Both the position numbers and the translations under genes were made by a program. The notes beneath the pieces are model-generated. The model saw only the letters and a program-made list of their open reading frames with translations. It did not search any database and was not told the DNA's origin. From Salipaludibacillus sp047795645 (lineage in GTDB: Bacteria; Bacillota; Bacilli; Bacillales; Salisediminibacteriaceae), in NCBI RefSeq assembly GCF_047795645.1, contig NZ_CP181045.1:1364001-1428000 (forward strand): DNA of 64,000 nucleotides, in the 5' to 3' direction. Positions 54,432-63,847 of this stretch are shown here, one piece after another (the stretch's first letter is position 1; each line of letters begins with the position of its first letter).

Positions 54432-55649
54432 ATGACATATCAGTCAGAATCAAAGTCAGACAGACTTTATAAACTGAACATTTTTTACCATACAACGGGT
54501 ATTCCTTTGTCCTTTTTGACACGCGACGGAGACACCATTCACCGTCTGCCTGACCAAACATATTTGAGAGGTGCTTTCAAAAAGGGATCATCGATTGAGG
54601 CACAGAGTCTTAATGCTGTTCGCGACATCGCAGATTGGACATGTGTATCTTTTGAAGATATTTATTTACAGCATTTTATGGTAGTTAAATCAATTGATGG
54701 CATAGTGCTTGTCGGGCCGGTGCAGATAACTGACGTAACCTTTGAAAAAATGAATCATATCCTCACAACGCAGGAACACACCTTGGAAGAACACACGGCA
54801 TTGCGCCAGCATTTTGCCGAATCTCCAAGATTGAACATGACTCAATTTAAATATATGAAATTGCTACTACAAAACCTTAATACTTTTACGTATGATGTCT
54901 CTGAGCTACCTGTATTAACGGAATCAGCATCTGTTTTTTCATCACCGAGAATATTAGGAGATGAAGAAACTTCGCCTCATCATCCGTTTACGATGGAACT
55001 AGAATTTCTTCAGGCACTGAAAAAAGGGGAAAGATCGGCGTTAGAACAGCTCATTCAATTCGACAAGTTTCCTATTCCAAATCTGGGTAACGGTGATCCG
55101 GTCCGATCCTATAAGAATGTGATCATTTCTGCCGTGGCTGTTTCGATCCGGGAAGTTACGGATGTCGTCCCTGATTTTATGCTGCTTCAGCGCTTTTCAG
55201 ATCAGTGCATTAACAAAGTAGAACAAACATCTAATTTAACTGAACTGACGTCACTATTTCAATCGATTTTTATCGATTTACTCGACATAATTGAATCACA
55301 AAAAAAGGAATTTTATTCCACATCTGTTAAGCGGGCGATAACTTACATACGGGCACATATATCAGACCAGCTGACCCTTGAACAGATCGCATTACACACC
55401 GGTTTCAATCCCCGTTATTTCGCAGGCAGATTCAAATCCGAAACAGGTATGACGATACTTTCCTTTATCACATCGGAAAGAATGCAAATTGCAAAACAAC
55501 TGCTTAAAAATACACGAGAGAAATTGACCGACATTGCGCATAATATCGGCTATAACGACCAGAGCCACTTCACCCAAGTATTCAAAAAATCAGCTGGTGT
55601 TACGCCAAAACAGTACAGAGAAGGTAAGGAACACATCTCTAAGGAGTAA
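54432..55649 (+). CDS. AraC-family transcriptional regulator
   Basis: 405 residues. Two C-terminal AraC helix-turn-helix motifs (LTLEQIALHTGFNPRYFAGRFK and LTDIAHNIGYNDQSHFTQVFKKSAGVTPKQYR). The 290-residue N-terminal part is a sensor of unknown type with YHTTGIPLSFLTRDG. AAAGGATGAGG precedes the ATG. It is divergent from the surface protein, the likely target. Confidence 0.9.
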   Translation: MTYQSESKSDRLYKLNIFYHTTGIPLSFLTRDGDTIHRLPDQTYLRGAFKKGSSIEAQSLNAVRDIADWTCVSFEDIYLQHFMVVKSIDGIVLVGPVQITDVTFEKMNHILTTQEHTLEEHTALRQHFAESPRLNMTQFKYMKLLLQNLNTFTYDVSELPVLTESASVFSSPRILGDEETSPHHPFTMELEFLQALKKGERSALEQLIQFDKFPIPNLGNGDPVRSYKNVIISAVAVSIREVTDVVPDFMLLQRFSDQCINKVEQTSNLTELTSLFQSIFIDLLDIIESQKKEFYSTSVKRAITYIRAHISDQLTLEQIALHTGFNPRYFAGRFKSETGMTILSFITSERMQIAKQLLKNTREKLTDIAHNIGYNDQSHFTQVFKKSAGVTPKQYREGKEHISKE

Positions 55650-56045
55650 ATGGGACAGAGGGACAGGTCGAGACCAGTGATAAAGTAGTTACTTTCGAAT
55701 AACACTCTTTTTTTGGGGTACAAATATGTCTCCCCACATACTAAACGTTGCTTAAAATCGAATCTGAGGACTCATTTTTCTCTATGTGTTTTTCGCTTTT
55801 AAAAAGTTGGACTTTATCAGCAGTCCCGGACAGGTCCCTTGTCCCTCAATCATTATAGAACCAAGCTGTCTTTCCTTTGACATTACCATCACTTAATAAG
55901 ATCACTAACACCTTTCGAAACTCCAGTTATTCAGGAAAGTTGGTGTATGACTGCCTCCTCCAGCTTTTTCAAGAGTAGTTAATGCAGCATTCCCGGTACT
56001 TGTCTCTAATTACAGATAAACAAACATGGACAAGGTACCTATAAA
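55650..56045. repeat. Composite GGGACA/190-bp repeat, copy 3
   Basis: 55760-55835 repeats 38426-38500 inverted; 55840-56045 repeats 44290-44485 and 47580-47770, ending ATGGACAAGGTACC. Confidence 0.8.
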
Positions 56046-56145
56046 CTGTATCCCTTTTAGCGTAAACCTTTTTTCTCCATAAAAAATAACCTCCTACATT
56101 TTTTGTAGAAAGCTAAAGACGAGTTTTACCAGACAGGTCTAGACA

Positions 56146-56189
56146 ATAGGTCTGCCGAGGTCACCCTCGAAAACAGCCTTGAAACCTAT
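56146..56189 (-). ncRNA. Nested stem-loop downstream of selC
   Basis: On minus: ATAGGT...CGAGG-GTGA-CCTCGG...ACCTAT, with CTG/CAG pairing between. It starts 39 nt after the selC 3' end, has no U-tail and no ORF. Could be part of a selC processing signal or an unrelated RNA. Family not recognised. Confidence 0.35.
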
Positions 56190-56227
56190 GCACCTTTTAT
56201 ATCGTTAATCATTTAAAAACTTGATAT

Positions 56228-56324
56228 TGGCGGGACCGTGTGGGAATCGAACCCACCGAAGACTACACGAGCCTCCCTGAAGGTTTTGAAGACCTCGGCA
56301 AGCACCAGCTACACATCCGGCCCC
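56228..56324 (-). tRNA. selC: tRNA-Sec (anticodon UCA), CCA encoded
   Basis: 97 nt. The 5' GGGGCCG pairs with 3' CGGTCCC, discriminator G, encoded CCA (56228-56230). The anticodon loop is CTTCAAA with UCA. A long variable arm (GGGAGGCTCGTGTAGTCTTC region) and T arm GTGGG-TTCGATT-CCCAC. Size, UCA and the long arm identify tRNA-Sec. It lies 44 kb from selB. Confidence 0.95.
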
Positions 56325-56344
56325 TTAATTTCAGAACATCATCA

Positions 56345-56373
56345 ATTATAATCGTGATATAACGTCTTCGCAA
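56345..56373 (-). promoter_or_regulatory. selC promoter
   Basis: TTGCGA (56368-56373), 17-bp spacer, TATAAT (56345-56350), 20 nt before the tRNA 5' end. Confidence 0.75.
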
Positions 56374-56404
56374 CCTTTTTGTCCGAAGCACAGGATGAGC
56401 CAAT

Positions 56405-57145
56405 TTAAAAAGACTTTCTTACTTTTACAATCATAAAAGACGGCTTTCGTTGTTCCCCACCCGCTCCAGGCATTTTTTCTAATCCTTCTGGAGTTGCTAC
56501 TGGTTCGATCATCCGCTCCACAATTAATCTATTATCAATCAATGTATTGATAATCGTCGAAACCGTTCGATGATATTTCACGACGCCATCAATAAACCAA
56601 TGTTGCTCCCTTCGTCCCTCTTCTTGATAATTGTCTAGCGCATAGTAGAGCTTATCACCATTTTCATCCTTCATCCAATTATCCATTTCTTTTCGAGCGG
56701 TACAGATAGGATGTTCGATCGAAAAAATGAAAATGCCATTCGGTTTTAGTAGCTCACTAATTTTTTTGACGAGGCTAGCATAATCTTGAATGTAATGAAT
56801 CGCCAATGAACTAATAATGAAATCAAACGTATCGTCCGGTAACATCAGATCCTCCATTGGCATGCACTTGTACTCTATTTTCTTATCGTTGTTGTTTCTC
56901 TTAGCTTCTGCAATCATTTTCTTAGAAATATCTGCACCTGTCACAAACGATGCTCCAGCTTCTGCACATTGCTTGGAAAATGCACCAGACCCACACCCCA
57001 ACTCCAACACGAATTTCCCATCCATATCCTCGATAAGTAATTGTATTGCAGGCTGTTCTACGAAATCATTATAAGTTATCCCACTATCCCTTAAAGACTT
57101 ATATCCTTTGAAAAATACTGGATTATCATAAATATTTTGTTTCAT
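56405..57145 (-). CDS. Class I SAM-dependent methyltransferase
   Basis: 246 residues. Motif I FVLELGCGSGAFSKQ (about 48-62), GADIS, FDFIISSLAIHYIQD and the post-core C-terminal cap. The substrate is unknown; the family includes UbiE/SmtA-like enzymes. It is preceded by the BAAT-like gene on the same strand with 30 bp between and may be co-transcribed. Confidence 0.92.
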   Translation of the reverse strand: MKQNIYDNPVFFKGYKSLRDSGITYNDFVEQPAIQLLIEDMDGKFVLELGCGSGAFSKQCAEAGASFVTGADISKKMIAEAKRNNNDKKIEYKCMPMEDLMLPDDTFDFIISSLAIHYIQDYASLVKKISELLKPNGIFIFSIEHPICTARKEMDNWMKDENGDKLYYALDNYQEEGRREQHWFIDGVVKYHRTVSTIINTLIDNRLIVERMIEPVATPEGLEKMPGAGGEQRKPSFMIVKVRKSF

Positions 57146-57175
57146 AGTTGCCCCCTCGTTTTAGCAAACCATTCC

Positions 57176-58483
57176 TTATTGCTTTGTCGCCTTCTCTAAA
57201 AAATCGAGGATCTTGACCCATGAATCATTTGCAGCTTTCGTATTAGCTACTTTCGATCCACCAAATGTCATCGTCATCTTTGCTCCGGCAATTTCCATAT
57301 TCACATTGGCTGGAAGGCCTGGGAGACCATAAGGAAAAGCTAAGAAATGTCCTGCCTCTTTATAATATAAATAAACGTTTTGATCAGACTGATTCGTTTC
57401 AGAAAGTTTCTTTTCTACCATTTCAGCGTAATAAGCCGACGGCCAGATTTGATCATCGTTCCCAGCTATCGTCATTACTGGAACGGAGATTTTTTCAACA
57501 GGAATGCGCGATTCTCTAATCTTATGTAGATCTAGTAAGGTATTCTCCCAAATAGATAGATACGAAATAGGACGTCTTAGCACCCAATTTTTAAGCATCG
57601 AAGCAACCATCGAAAGACGATAAGAAAATGGCATATATGTCAGCGGTTCGTTATGTAATAGCCACGAAGGAACAGGAGCGAAAATACCATTTTTCATACC
57701 TGCTGTCACATATGCACTAGGAGCACCTGCGATCACAGCCTGATAGTCATCATAAGTTGACGCTAGAAGAAGCGCTAACTCTCCACCTCTTGAGAAACCA
57801 ATCACAGAAACATGTCCATTAACAGCTGTGTGGCCTTTTAACCATTCTGTCGCTTTTTTAAAATACTCTAGCTGAATATTTTCTAAATCTTTCGGAACTC
57901 CTTCCACTCCAAAATAAGCCAAGGCCATTACCGAGTAACTTTTAGAAGCCAATAATGCCGCAGCATGTTCCTGCACTCCACCATCTGAACCCCCTAGTAG
58001 AAGCACCCCTGGGTAAACGCCTTCATCAACCGGATGATACAAGACGCCAGTCACATCCAGTTCGGGTTCTTTTATGACAACTCTACGAACATCTTCTTTA
58101 TAAAAATGACGATGTAAACTTACTGTATCAGCAGTCGATCCTTCAACTTCTAAATTCAAATCTATTAACACAGGTCCCGCTTCGGTTTTAACAAAGAAAT
58201 CTCCATGCTTTGACTTTAACTTCTCCATCGACCAAAATAATCCAGAAGCATCGACCTCTTCGTAAGAACCTTCGATCGGCTTAGCGCAAGATAAATCAAC
58301 AGAACCGTCATTTCCTACCTCAAAGACAGCATAGGAGCTAAAATGCTTCCCTTCATCATCAATGACCTTTGCACGTATCTTAACCTTCTCATTTGGCGGA
58401 CAATCGATCACACGAATCGTTATTTCATCATCAACATAACCGTCTATCGGATTCACTAAAAGTGCAGGTTTTTTCACTGTCAT
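57176..58483 (-). CDS. BAAT/acyl-CoA thioesterase-family hydrolase
   Basis: 435 residues. The N-terminal beta domain (about 1-130: DGYVDDEITIRVIDCPPNEKV) matches acyl-CoA thioester hydrolase/BAAT N. The C-terminal alpha/beta hydrolase has VSVIGFSRGGELALLLAS (nucleophile Ser), VMTIAGNDDQIWPS (Asp) and EAGHFLAF (His). AGGAG precedes the ATG. It probably cleaves an acyl-CoA or related thioester; the acyl group is unknown. Confidence 0.88.
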   Translation of the reverse strand: MTVKKPALLVNPIDGYVDDEITIRVIDCPPNEKVKIRAKVIDDEGKHFSSYAVFEVGNDGSVDLSCAKPIEGSYEEVDASGLFWSMEKLKSKHGDFFVKTEAGPVLIDLNLEVEGSTADTVSLHRHFYKEDVRRVVIKEPELDVTGVLYHPVDEGVYPGVLLLGGSDGGVQEHAAALLASKSYSVMALAYFGVEGVPKDLENIQLEYFKKATEWLKGHTAVNGHVSVIGFSRGGELALLLASTYDDYQAVIAGAPSAYVTAGMKNGIFAPVPSWLLHNEPLTYMPFSYRLSMVASMLKNWVLRRPISYLSIWENTLLDLHKIRESRIPVEKISVPVMTIAGNDDQIWPSAYYAEMVEKKLSETNQSDQNVYLYYKEAGHFLAFPYGLPGLPANVNMEIAGAKMTMTFGGSKVANTKAANDSWVKILDFLEKATKQ

Positions 58484-58587
58484 GTATTAAACACTCCTGA
58501 ACGTATCATTTCCTTTTGCAAAAGATATTAAATTCCAACTCGAATATAAATATCCCATTTCAAGTAGTTGGTGTAATTTTACCTGCT

Positions 58588-58845
58588 TTAGTATTTTTCA
58601 GGATAAATTAATTCGTTATCTACGAATATTCTGCAATTTATTCTTACGTTCCCTCCCATAGTAACTTTTATGTGCATACTTTTTCCATTATCAGGATTTA
58701 TTACACCTGTTAACGTACCTCTAAAGGATAGTCCCAGATTCTCATCTTGCAACCTCCCATTTACATACAGTTTTTCTCCACTAAACCATCTGTTCTCTAC
58801 CAAAATATGATGTCCCTTATATGTCACTTCAAAAACTTTTTTCAC
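58588..58845 (-). CDS. Small conserved protein, unknown
   Basis: 85 residues, all-beta by eye: KVFEVTYKGHHILVENRWFSGEKLYVNG..., FRGTLTGVIN, HIKVTMGGNVRINCRIFVDNELI. Repeated short strands suggest a small barrel. No signal peptide. A single gene with a weak AGGAG site; not recognised. Confidence 0.7.
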   Translation of the reverse strand: MKKVFEVTYKGHHILVENRWFSGEKLYVNGRLQDENLGLSFRGTLTGVINPDNGKSMHIKVTMGGNVRINCRIFVDNELIYPEKY

Positions 58846-59065
58846 ATTACCACTCCTAAAGTATTCATCATTAAATTTCTTATAAAATCAATAACTATTA
58901 TGCTAGCATATCTCTAAATCCAAGTGAGCATATACACCTGAAAATAAAGTGCAAAAAAACTCTGCAATGCTAGACTTATTTGATAAACTTTAAAACACCT
59001 ATGTCACAGATTCATCCTTTCTTTAGTTTATCATTGATTTCCTTATATTTCTTTATGAACACAAT

Positions 59066-59090
59066 AAACCGGACAATTTTCGTCCGGTTT
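59066..59090 (-). terminator. Rho-independent terminator
   Basis: AAACCGGAC / GTCCGGTTT, 7-nt loop, after the membrane protein gene at 59134. Confidence 0.7.
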
Positions 59091-59133
59091 GTCAGTGAAG
59101 ATGCTCCATATATGTTTGTTTTTTCTATTTTCA

Positions 59134-59607
59134 CTAACTAATTTTCATGATTTTTTCTAAACCTCTCACGACCACCCTAATTATAATAAATTTAATGTTT
59201 ATACTGAAAAAGCTATGAAGCCATGTCCAACGATTGCTAAACTTTATAAAATTTGTTTTTCTTTCAAAAAATATTTCAAGTATGGTATGAGGCACTGTTA
59301 TGTATAGCATTTTTTTTAGGGCAATGGACCATTTATTTTGATAAGATATTTGATTAAATACTACCGATAAAAGAGGACACAAAATAAAATCAAAAAGAAC
59401 ACTTATCCTAAAATGGCGCGAAAATAATCTTGTTGGATATTTAAGATATCCCTTGCCAACAATAGCCTTATCCGTGATAGCGGTTACAAAAGCAGTCAAT
59501 AAAAATATCATTATCCATTCCTTAAATGGTTTTTTTCTAAATATAACAATAGGTGTAACCACTAATCCAGTTGCAAACAGTCCTTTTAATACTCTAATGA
59601 CAAACAA
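59134..59607 (-). CDS. CBO0543-family membrane protein
   Basis: 157 residues with five hydrophobic segments. TDKAIVGKGYLKYPTR and NRWTWLHSFFSINIKF are typical of the CBO0543 family of Bacilli and Clostridia. AGGGGAG precedes the ATG. Function unknown. Confidence 0.78.
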   Translation of the reverse strand: MFVIRVLKGLFATGLVVTPIVIFRKKPFKEWIMIFLLTAFVTAITDKAIVGKGYLKYPTRLFSRHFRISVLFDFILCPLLSVVFNQISYQNKWSIALKKMLYITVPHTILEIFFERKTNFIKFSNRWTWLHSFFSINIKFIIIRVVVRGLEKIMKIS

Positions 59608-59790
59608 CTCCCCTCATAATGAAAAGTGTGCGCTAGATTTTACTTTCTGATACCGACATGTTCTTCCTAGTATTAGAATCCCCCACAGAATACTATCAAC
59701 TTTTACTCATCACTGCTCCTATATCATTCACCCTTATCTTACCCATGGCATTGATTGTTTATCAGAAATTTCTCGTGAAAAACATATGTA

Positions 59791-59826
59791 AAAAAAACGT
59801 ATGAAAGACGACATACATACGTTTTT
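59791..59826 (-). terminator. P450 terminator
   Basis: AAAAACGTATG / CATACGTTTTT with T-run, 25 bp after the P450 stop. Confidence 0.85.
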
Positions 59827-59850
59827 ATTCATTCATTAGGTTTTTTTATT

Positions 59851-61200
59851 CTATCGTTTTTCTAAGATCATTCGCAGACCTCGTCTTGGTCTAAGAGTAA
59901 TCAGCGGTGAAGCTTTAACCTCATCGTGATCTGGTGCCAATTTCAGGTGAAACTCTTTTATAATACACGCGATTGAAAGAACTCCTTCCATGACTGAAAA
60001 ATGATTACCGACACAAACGCGCGGACCACCACCAAATGGAAAGTAAGCAAAAGTTGGAAGCGACTTGATAAAGTTATTCTCAAATCGTTCGGGGATAAAC
60101 GTATCAGGATTCTCAAAAAATTCTGGGTTACGATGCATCACATATTGACTAATTAATATCATTTCACCCTTTTTCATTTGATAACCGCCGATAGTCACAT
60201 TCTTATCTACTTGACGTCCAATGACATATGCAGGAGGAAATAATCGCATCGATTCCCATATAACGTTTTGCGTATAGGGTAGATTCTTAAAGTGACTAGG
60301 GGCAATCGAATCATTCCCAACCACATCGCTTACTTCCTTATAAAGTTGTTTTTCGTAATTGGGGTTTTGCGATAATAAATATAGCGTCCACGAAAGCATA
60401 TTCGCAGTCGTTTCGTGTCCGGCAAGAAAAATTGTCATTAATTCATCTCGAAGTTGTTTGTCGGTCATCCCTTCCCCATTATTTTCATCCTTAGCTTCCA
60501 TTAAAACTCCTAAAAGGTCACTGTGAGTGTTACTATCATTACGACGTTTCTCAATAATGTGATAGATCGTTTGATCAAGTATCTTAACCGCTCTTTTTAA
60601 CTTACGATTCTTTTTAGTAGGTAACCAAAGTGGTATTTGAATGATCGACCTCATCCGTTTAATTCCAATCCTCATCACATCTTCCATAGGTTGACCTATA
60701 ATTTCTGACCCTTCATCGAAATCCATACTAAACATTGTTTTCGTAATAATACCTAAGGCTATATCCATCATGTCGTTCGTAATGATTTTCTCTTCTCCAC
60801 TTCTCCATTTAGAAATATAAGACTGAGTTGTATCAATCATGTCTTGCGCGTAGCTATCAATGTGCGTTTTTTTGAATGAGGGTTGAATCATTCTTCGCTG
60901 ATTCATATGATGTTTCTTTTCACTTGTCAGAAGTCCTTCGCCAACAACAGCTTTGAGTGTTTGAATATCACGAGATTTAATGAATGATTGTTGTTTTGTT
61001 ACAAGAATTTCCTTTATTAAATCTGGATCGTTTACGAGGTATACGCTTTGGAATGGTCCTAAACGAAAGGTGCTGATCTTTCCATACTCCTTTGCTAATC
61101 CAGTCATAAAATCAAGCGGATCTGCTTGAAAATCGTCTAAACTTCCTTTGAATATTTTTCCTTTAGGCCCTGGAGGACGAGGTGAAAATCTAGTATTCAA
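59851..61200 (-). CDS. Cytochrome P450
   Basis: 449 residues from TTG 61200, chosen because AAGGAGA lies 10 nt upstream; a GTG at 61209 is too close to it. Heme loop FGGGPRVCVGN (Cys ligand), ExxR ESMRLFPP, I-helix AGHETTANML, N-terminal PPGPKG hinge. A soluble bacterial P450 of the CYP102-heme-domain-like group, without a fused reductase. Redox partner not in the window. Probably oxidises fatty or hydrophobic substrates by family. Confidence 0.93.
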   Translation of the reverse strand: MNTRFSPRPPGPKGKIFKGSLDDFQADPLDFMTGLAKEYGKISTFRLGPFQSVYLVNDPDLIKEILVTKQQSFIKSRDIQTLKAVVGEGLLTSEKKHHMNQRRMIQPSFKKTHIDSYAQDMIDTTQSYISKWRSGEEKIITNDMMDIALGIITKTMFSMDFDEGSEIIGQPMEDVMRIGIKRMRSIIQIPLWLPTKKNRKLKRAVKILDQTIYHIIEKRRNDSNTHSDLLGVLMEAKDENNGEGMTDKQLRDELMTIFLAGHETTANMLSWTLYLLSQNPNYEKQLYKEVSDVVGNDSIAPSHFKNLPYTQNVIWESMRLFPPAYVIGRQVDKNVTIGGYQMKKGEMILISQYVMHRNPEFFENPDTFIPERFENNFIKSLPTFAYFPFGGGPRVCVGNHFSVMEGVLSIACIIKEFHLKLAPDHDEVKASPLITLRPRRGLRMILEKR

Positions 61201-61460
61201 TGTACACACTTCTCCTTAAATCAATTTGACTGTATCATTCTATGTCAATTTAAAGAAGAAGACAGGTCTAAATGTGGATATCACTATAAAACAGTGAATG
61301 CGTGCAGCGTGATTTTTTTAAAAAAGCTAGGGAGATGCAAGGCTAGGTCATCAATCTAGCTTTGGACAATCAACCAAATTCAGAACCAATGCTTGTTTAA
61401 ATGTATATAGTATAAAGATAAGAGAATTTCCTTAACTAATCAACGAAAGGAAGAATTCGC

Positions 61461-61811
61461 ATGAATAAAGAAAAAAAGAATGAATTACTTGCCGCACTTG
61501 CATCTCATTCAGAAGCTCAATTAAATGACCATTTCAAAAGATTCATAGATGATCCTAAAACAATAAACGTGAATCAATTGCTAATGAAAAAGCATTTATC
61601 TATATTAGAAAAACTAAGAAAGCATAGTGAGACATTAGCACTTCAACTGAATTTACCTACAAAAGATGATGTTGCGAGAGTAGCAAACCTTACGAAACAA
61701 CTAGAAGAAAAATTAGATAAAATAGAAGAGCAACTTCATCAATTAAACGAAAACGTGGAAAAAGCTAGTCAAGATAAAGTCGATCGAACAAAGTACGCTT
61801 CAATCCAATAA
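61461..61811 (+). CDS. phaR: PHA synthase subunit PhaR-like protein
   Basis: 116 residues, helical. LPTKDDVARVANLTKQLEEKLDKIEEQL is the conserved helix of PhaR/PhaE subunits and PHA-associated proteins. Shorter than the Bacillus megaterium PhaR (about 200). GAAAGG precedes the ATG; phaC follows 40 bp later. It would partner PhaC in polyhydroxyalkanoate synthesis. Confidence 0.75.
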   Translation: MNKEKKNELLAALASHSEAQLNDHFKRFIDDPKTINVNQLLMKKHLSILEKLRKHSETLALQLNLPTKDDVARVANLTKQLEEKLDKIEEQLHQLNENVEKASQDKVDRTKYASIQ

Positions 61812-61851
61812 CCAATCATATTAAAGTCCGTAAGAAAGGAATAGCCCTTAG

Positions 61852-62853
61852 ATGACTAACGGAAAGAAAGATAAACAGCGAATGAGTAAAGGAAGAAAAG
61901 GAACGTCACGCGAGGCTGTCTGGAAAAGAAACAAAGTCGTCTTATGGTATTATCCTGCCGCCAAGAAAAACTATCAAACTCCGCTATTACTTATTTATTC
62001 TTTAATTAATGAACCCTATATTCTTGACCTATCTCCTGGGATGAGCATGATCGAAACCTTCACCAAACAAGGATATGATGTCTATTTACTAGATTTTGGC
62101 AAGCCAGGGTACGAAGATAAAGACGTATCACTTGATGATTATATTACCAACTACATCCAACATGGCGTCGAACGCACGCTACGCCACGCGAATACGACGG
62201 AATTGAGTATGATCGGCTATTGTCTTGGAGGAACATTGACTCTCATATACACAGCGCTCGCAAACGATGTGATTAAAAATCTCATTCTTTTTGCTCCTCC
62301 GATAGATTTTAGCAGGACTCATACCTTTTCCAATTGGGTGAAAGCATTAAAAATAGATTCCTCCACTCTAGACCAATTCATTGATGATTACGGTTTAATT
62401 CCGTCAACATTTATTGAAGCGGGATTGCGAATGGCTACTTCTCCACTTACATTCGGGTCTAAGTTAGCTTCTCTTAAACCTTCACATAATGAGAGAACAG
62501 AACTCAAACACCAACTTGTAAAACAATGGTTAACGAGTCACATTCCTTTTTCTGGTGCGACGTTAAAACAGCTCATAAGCGAGATCATCTGTGATAATAA
62601 ATTAGTTCAAAACCAATTAAAGATTGCTGGTCAGACGGTTCATCTTTCGAATATCAAAGCAAATCTCCTCGTCCTTTCAACAACCGATGATGAAATTGTC
62701 CCAGAAGAACAAACACTGCCTGTCATGAAAAAGGTATCCAGTCCAGATAAAACTTATGAACGGATAAAAGGTGGACATATTTCACTTGCTTTAAAAGGGA
62801 AATTACCTGATGTTCTTGAATTATGGCTTGATAAAAGGTCGATTCCACTATAA
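61852..62853 (+). CDS. phaC: Class III/IV polyhydroxyalkanoate synthase subunit PhaC
   Basis: 333 residues, alpha/beta hydrolase. The lipase-like box GYCLGGT has Cys as nucleophile (about residue 124). STTDDEIVPEEQ (Asp) and GGHISLAL (His) complete the triad. YSLINEPYILDLSPGMSMIE is typical of PHA synthases. Polymerises 3-hydroxyacyl-CoA. Operon with phaR. Confidence 0.88.
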   Translation: MTNGKKDKQRMSKGRKGTSREAVWKRNKVVLWYYPAAKKNYQTPLLLIYSLINEPYILDLSPGMSMIETFTKQGYDVYLLDFGKPGYEDKDVSLDDYITNYIQHGVERTLRHANTTELSMIGYCLGGTLTLIYTALANDVIKNLILFAPPIDFSRTHTFSNWVKALKIDSSTLDQFIDDYGLIPSTFIEAGLRMATSPLTFGSKLASLKPSHNERTELKHQLVKQWLTSHIPFSGATLKQLISEIICDNKLVQNQLKIAGQTVHLSNIKANLLVLSTTDDEIVPEEQTLPVMKKVSSPDKTYERIKGGHISLALKGKLPDVLELWLDKRSIPL

Positions 62854-62872
62854 TAGGAACCTTTGATGGAAA

Positions 62873-62913
62873 TAAAAAGAGAGCTTATGCTAAAATCTTG
62901 CTAGCATAAGCTC
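62873..62913. terminator. Shared terminator of phaC and the PrsA-like gene
   Basis: GAGCTTATGCTA / TAGCATAAGCTC, lying between convergent genes; TCTTTTT tail on minus. Confidence 0.8.
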
Positions 62914-62922
62914 CTCATTCAT

Positions 62923-63795
62923 TTAAATTAAATATTCAATTTCGTATTTGTTCAATAACTCCTCAACCCATACACTATGTTGTGCGTTAACTTGCTCCTC
63001 CAATAGAGTATCATAAACCTCATCTTTCACATTGTTGTATTCTGCAGTTTCTTGCTCTATATGGTCTGTTACTTTAATAATATGAAAACCATATTCCGTT
63101 TCGACGGGATCGCTAATCTCTTCCACTTCCATTTGAAAAGCAACTTCTTCAAATTCTGGAACCATGGCGTTTCTTGCAAAATAACCGAGTTCTCCACCAG
63201 TTGCAGAATTACTTACGTCCGTTGAATATTCTAGAGCTAACTCACTGAATTCTTCGCCATCGTTAATTTTTTCTATCACTTCTTCCGCTGTTTCTAAACT
63301 TTCAACGAGGATGTGGCTTGCCTCCACTTGTTCTTCGACATCAAATAATGATCGATTTTCTTCAAAATAACTTTCTAGATCTTCATCGGAGAAGTCGAGC
63401 CAATCAGCCATTAATTTCTCACTTTTCAAATACATGTTGATCTCTTTCTCTAATGACTCCATCGTTAATCCATTAGATTCAATCGCGTTCAAGAAAGCCT
63501 CTTCCCCACCAGATTGATCGATATATTTCGCTAACTCTGTTTCTATCTCTTCTTCGGTCACAACGATATCTTTCTCATCCGCTTCCAATTCAATCACGCG
63601 ATTCATTACGAGAGCCTCGGTAGCTTGGGTACCGTAAGAATCAATTAAAAATTCTTTAAGTTCCTCTTCCGTGATTTTTTCTCCATCCACTGAAGCTATC
63701 GTCGTTTGCTGATTGGCTAAGAAAAGAAGAGATCCGATGGCAATGACTGCTAATACCGATACTAAAGTGAGTACTGTTTTATTTGTTGATGACAT
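62923..63795 (-). CDS. PrsA/SurA-like peptidyl-prolyl isomerase
   Basis: 290 residues. N-terminal hydrophobic anchor (about 6-27), a SurA_N-like helical region, and a parvulin rotamase domain: ASHILVESLETAEEVI, EYSTDVSNSATGGELGYFARNAMVPEFEE and YGFHIIKV. Folds secreted proteins outside the membrane. Unlike PrsA it has no lipobox Cys after the hydrophobic stretch, so it is anchored by the helix or released. Acidic overall. Confidence 0.9.
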   Translation of the reverse strand: MSSTNKTVLTLVSVLAVIAIGSLLFLANQQTTIASVDGEKITEEELKEFLIDSYGTQATEALVMNRVIELEADEKDIVVTEEEIETELAKYIDQSGGEEAFLNAIESNGLTMESLEKEINMYLKSEKLMADWLDFSDEDLESYFEENRSLFDVEEQVEASHILVESLETAEEVIEKINDGEEFSELALEYSTDVSNSATGGELGYFARNAMVPEFEEVAFQMEVEEISDPVETEYGFHIIKVTDHIEQETAEYNNVKDEVYDTLLEEQVNAQHSVWVEELLNKYEIEYLI

Positions 63796-63847
63796 GTTTT
63801 AACCCCTTTTTTATATTGGCAGTTTTTAATTAATTTGTATTTTTGCG

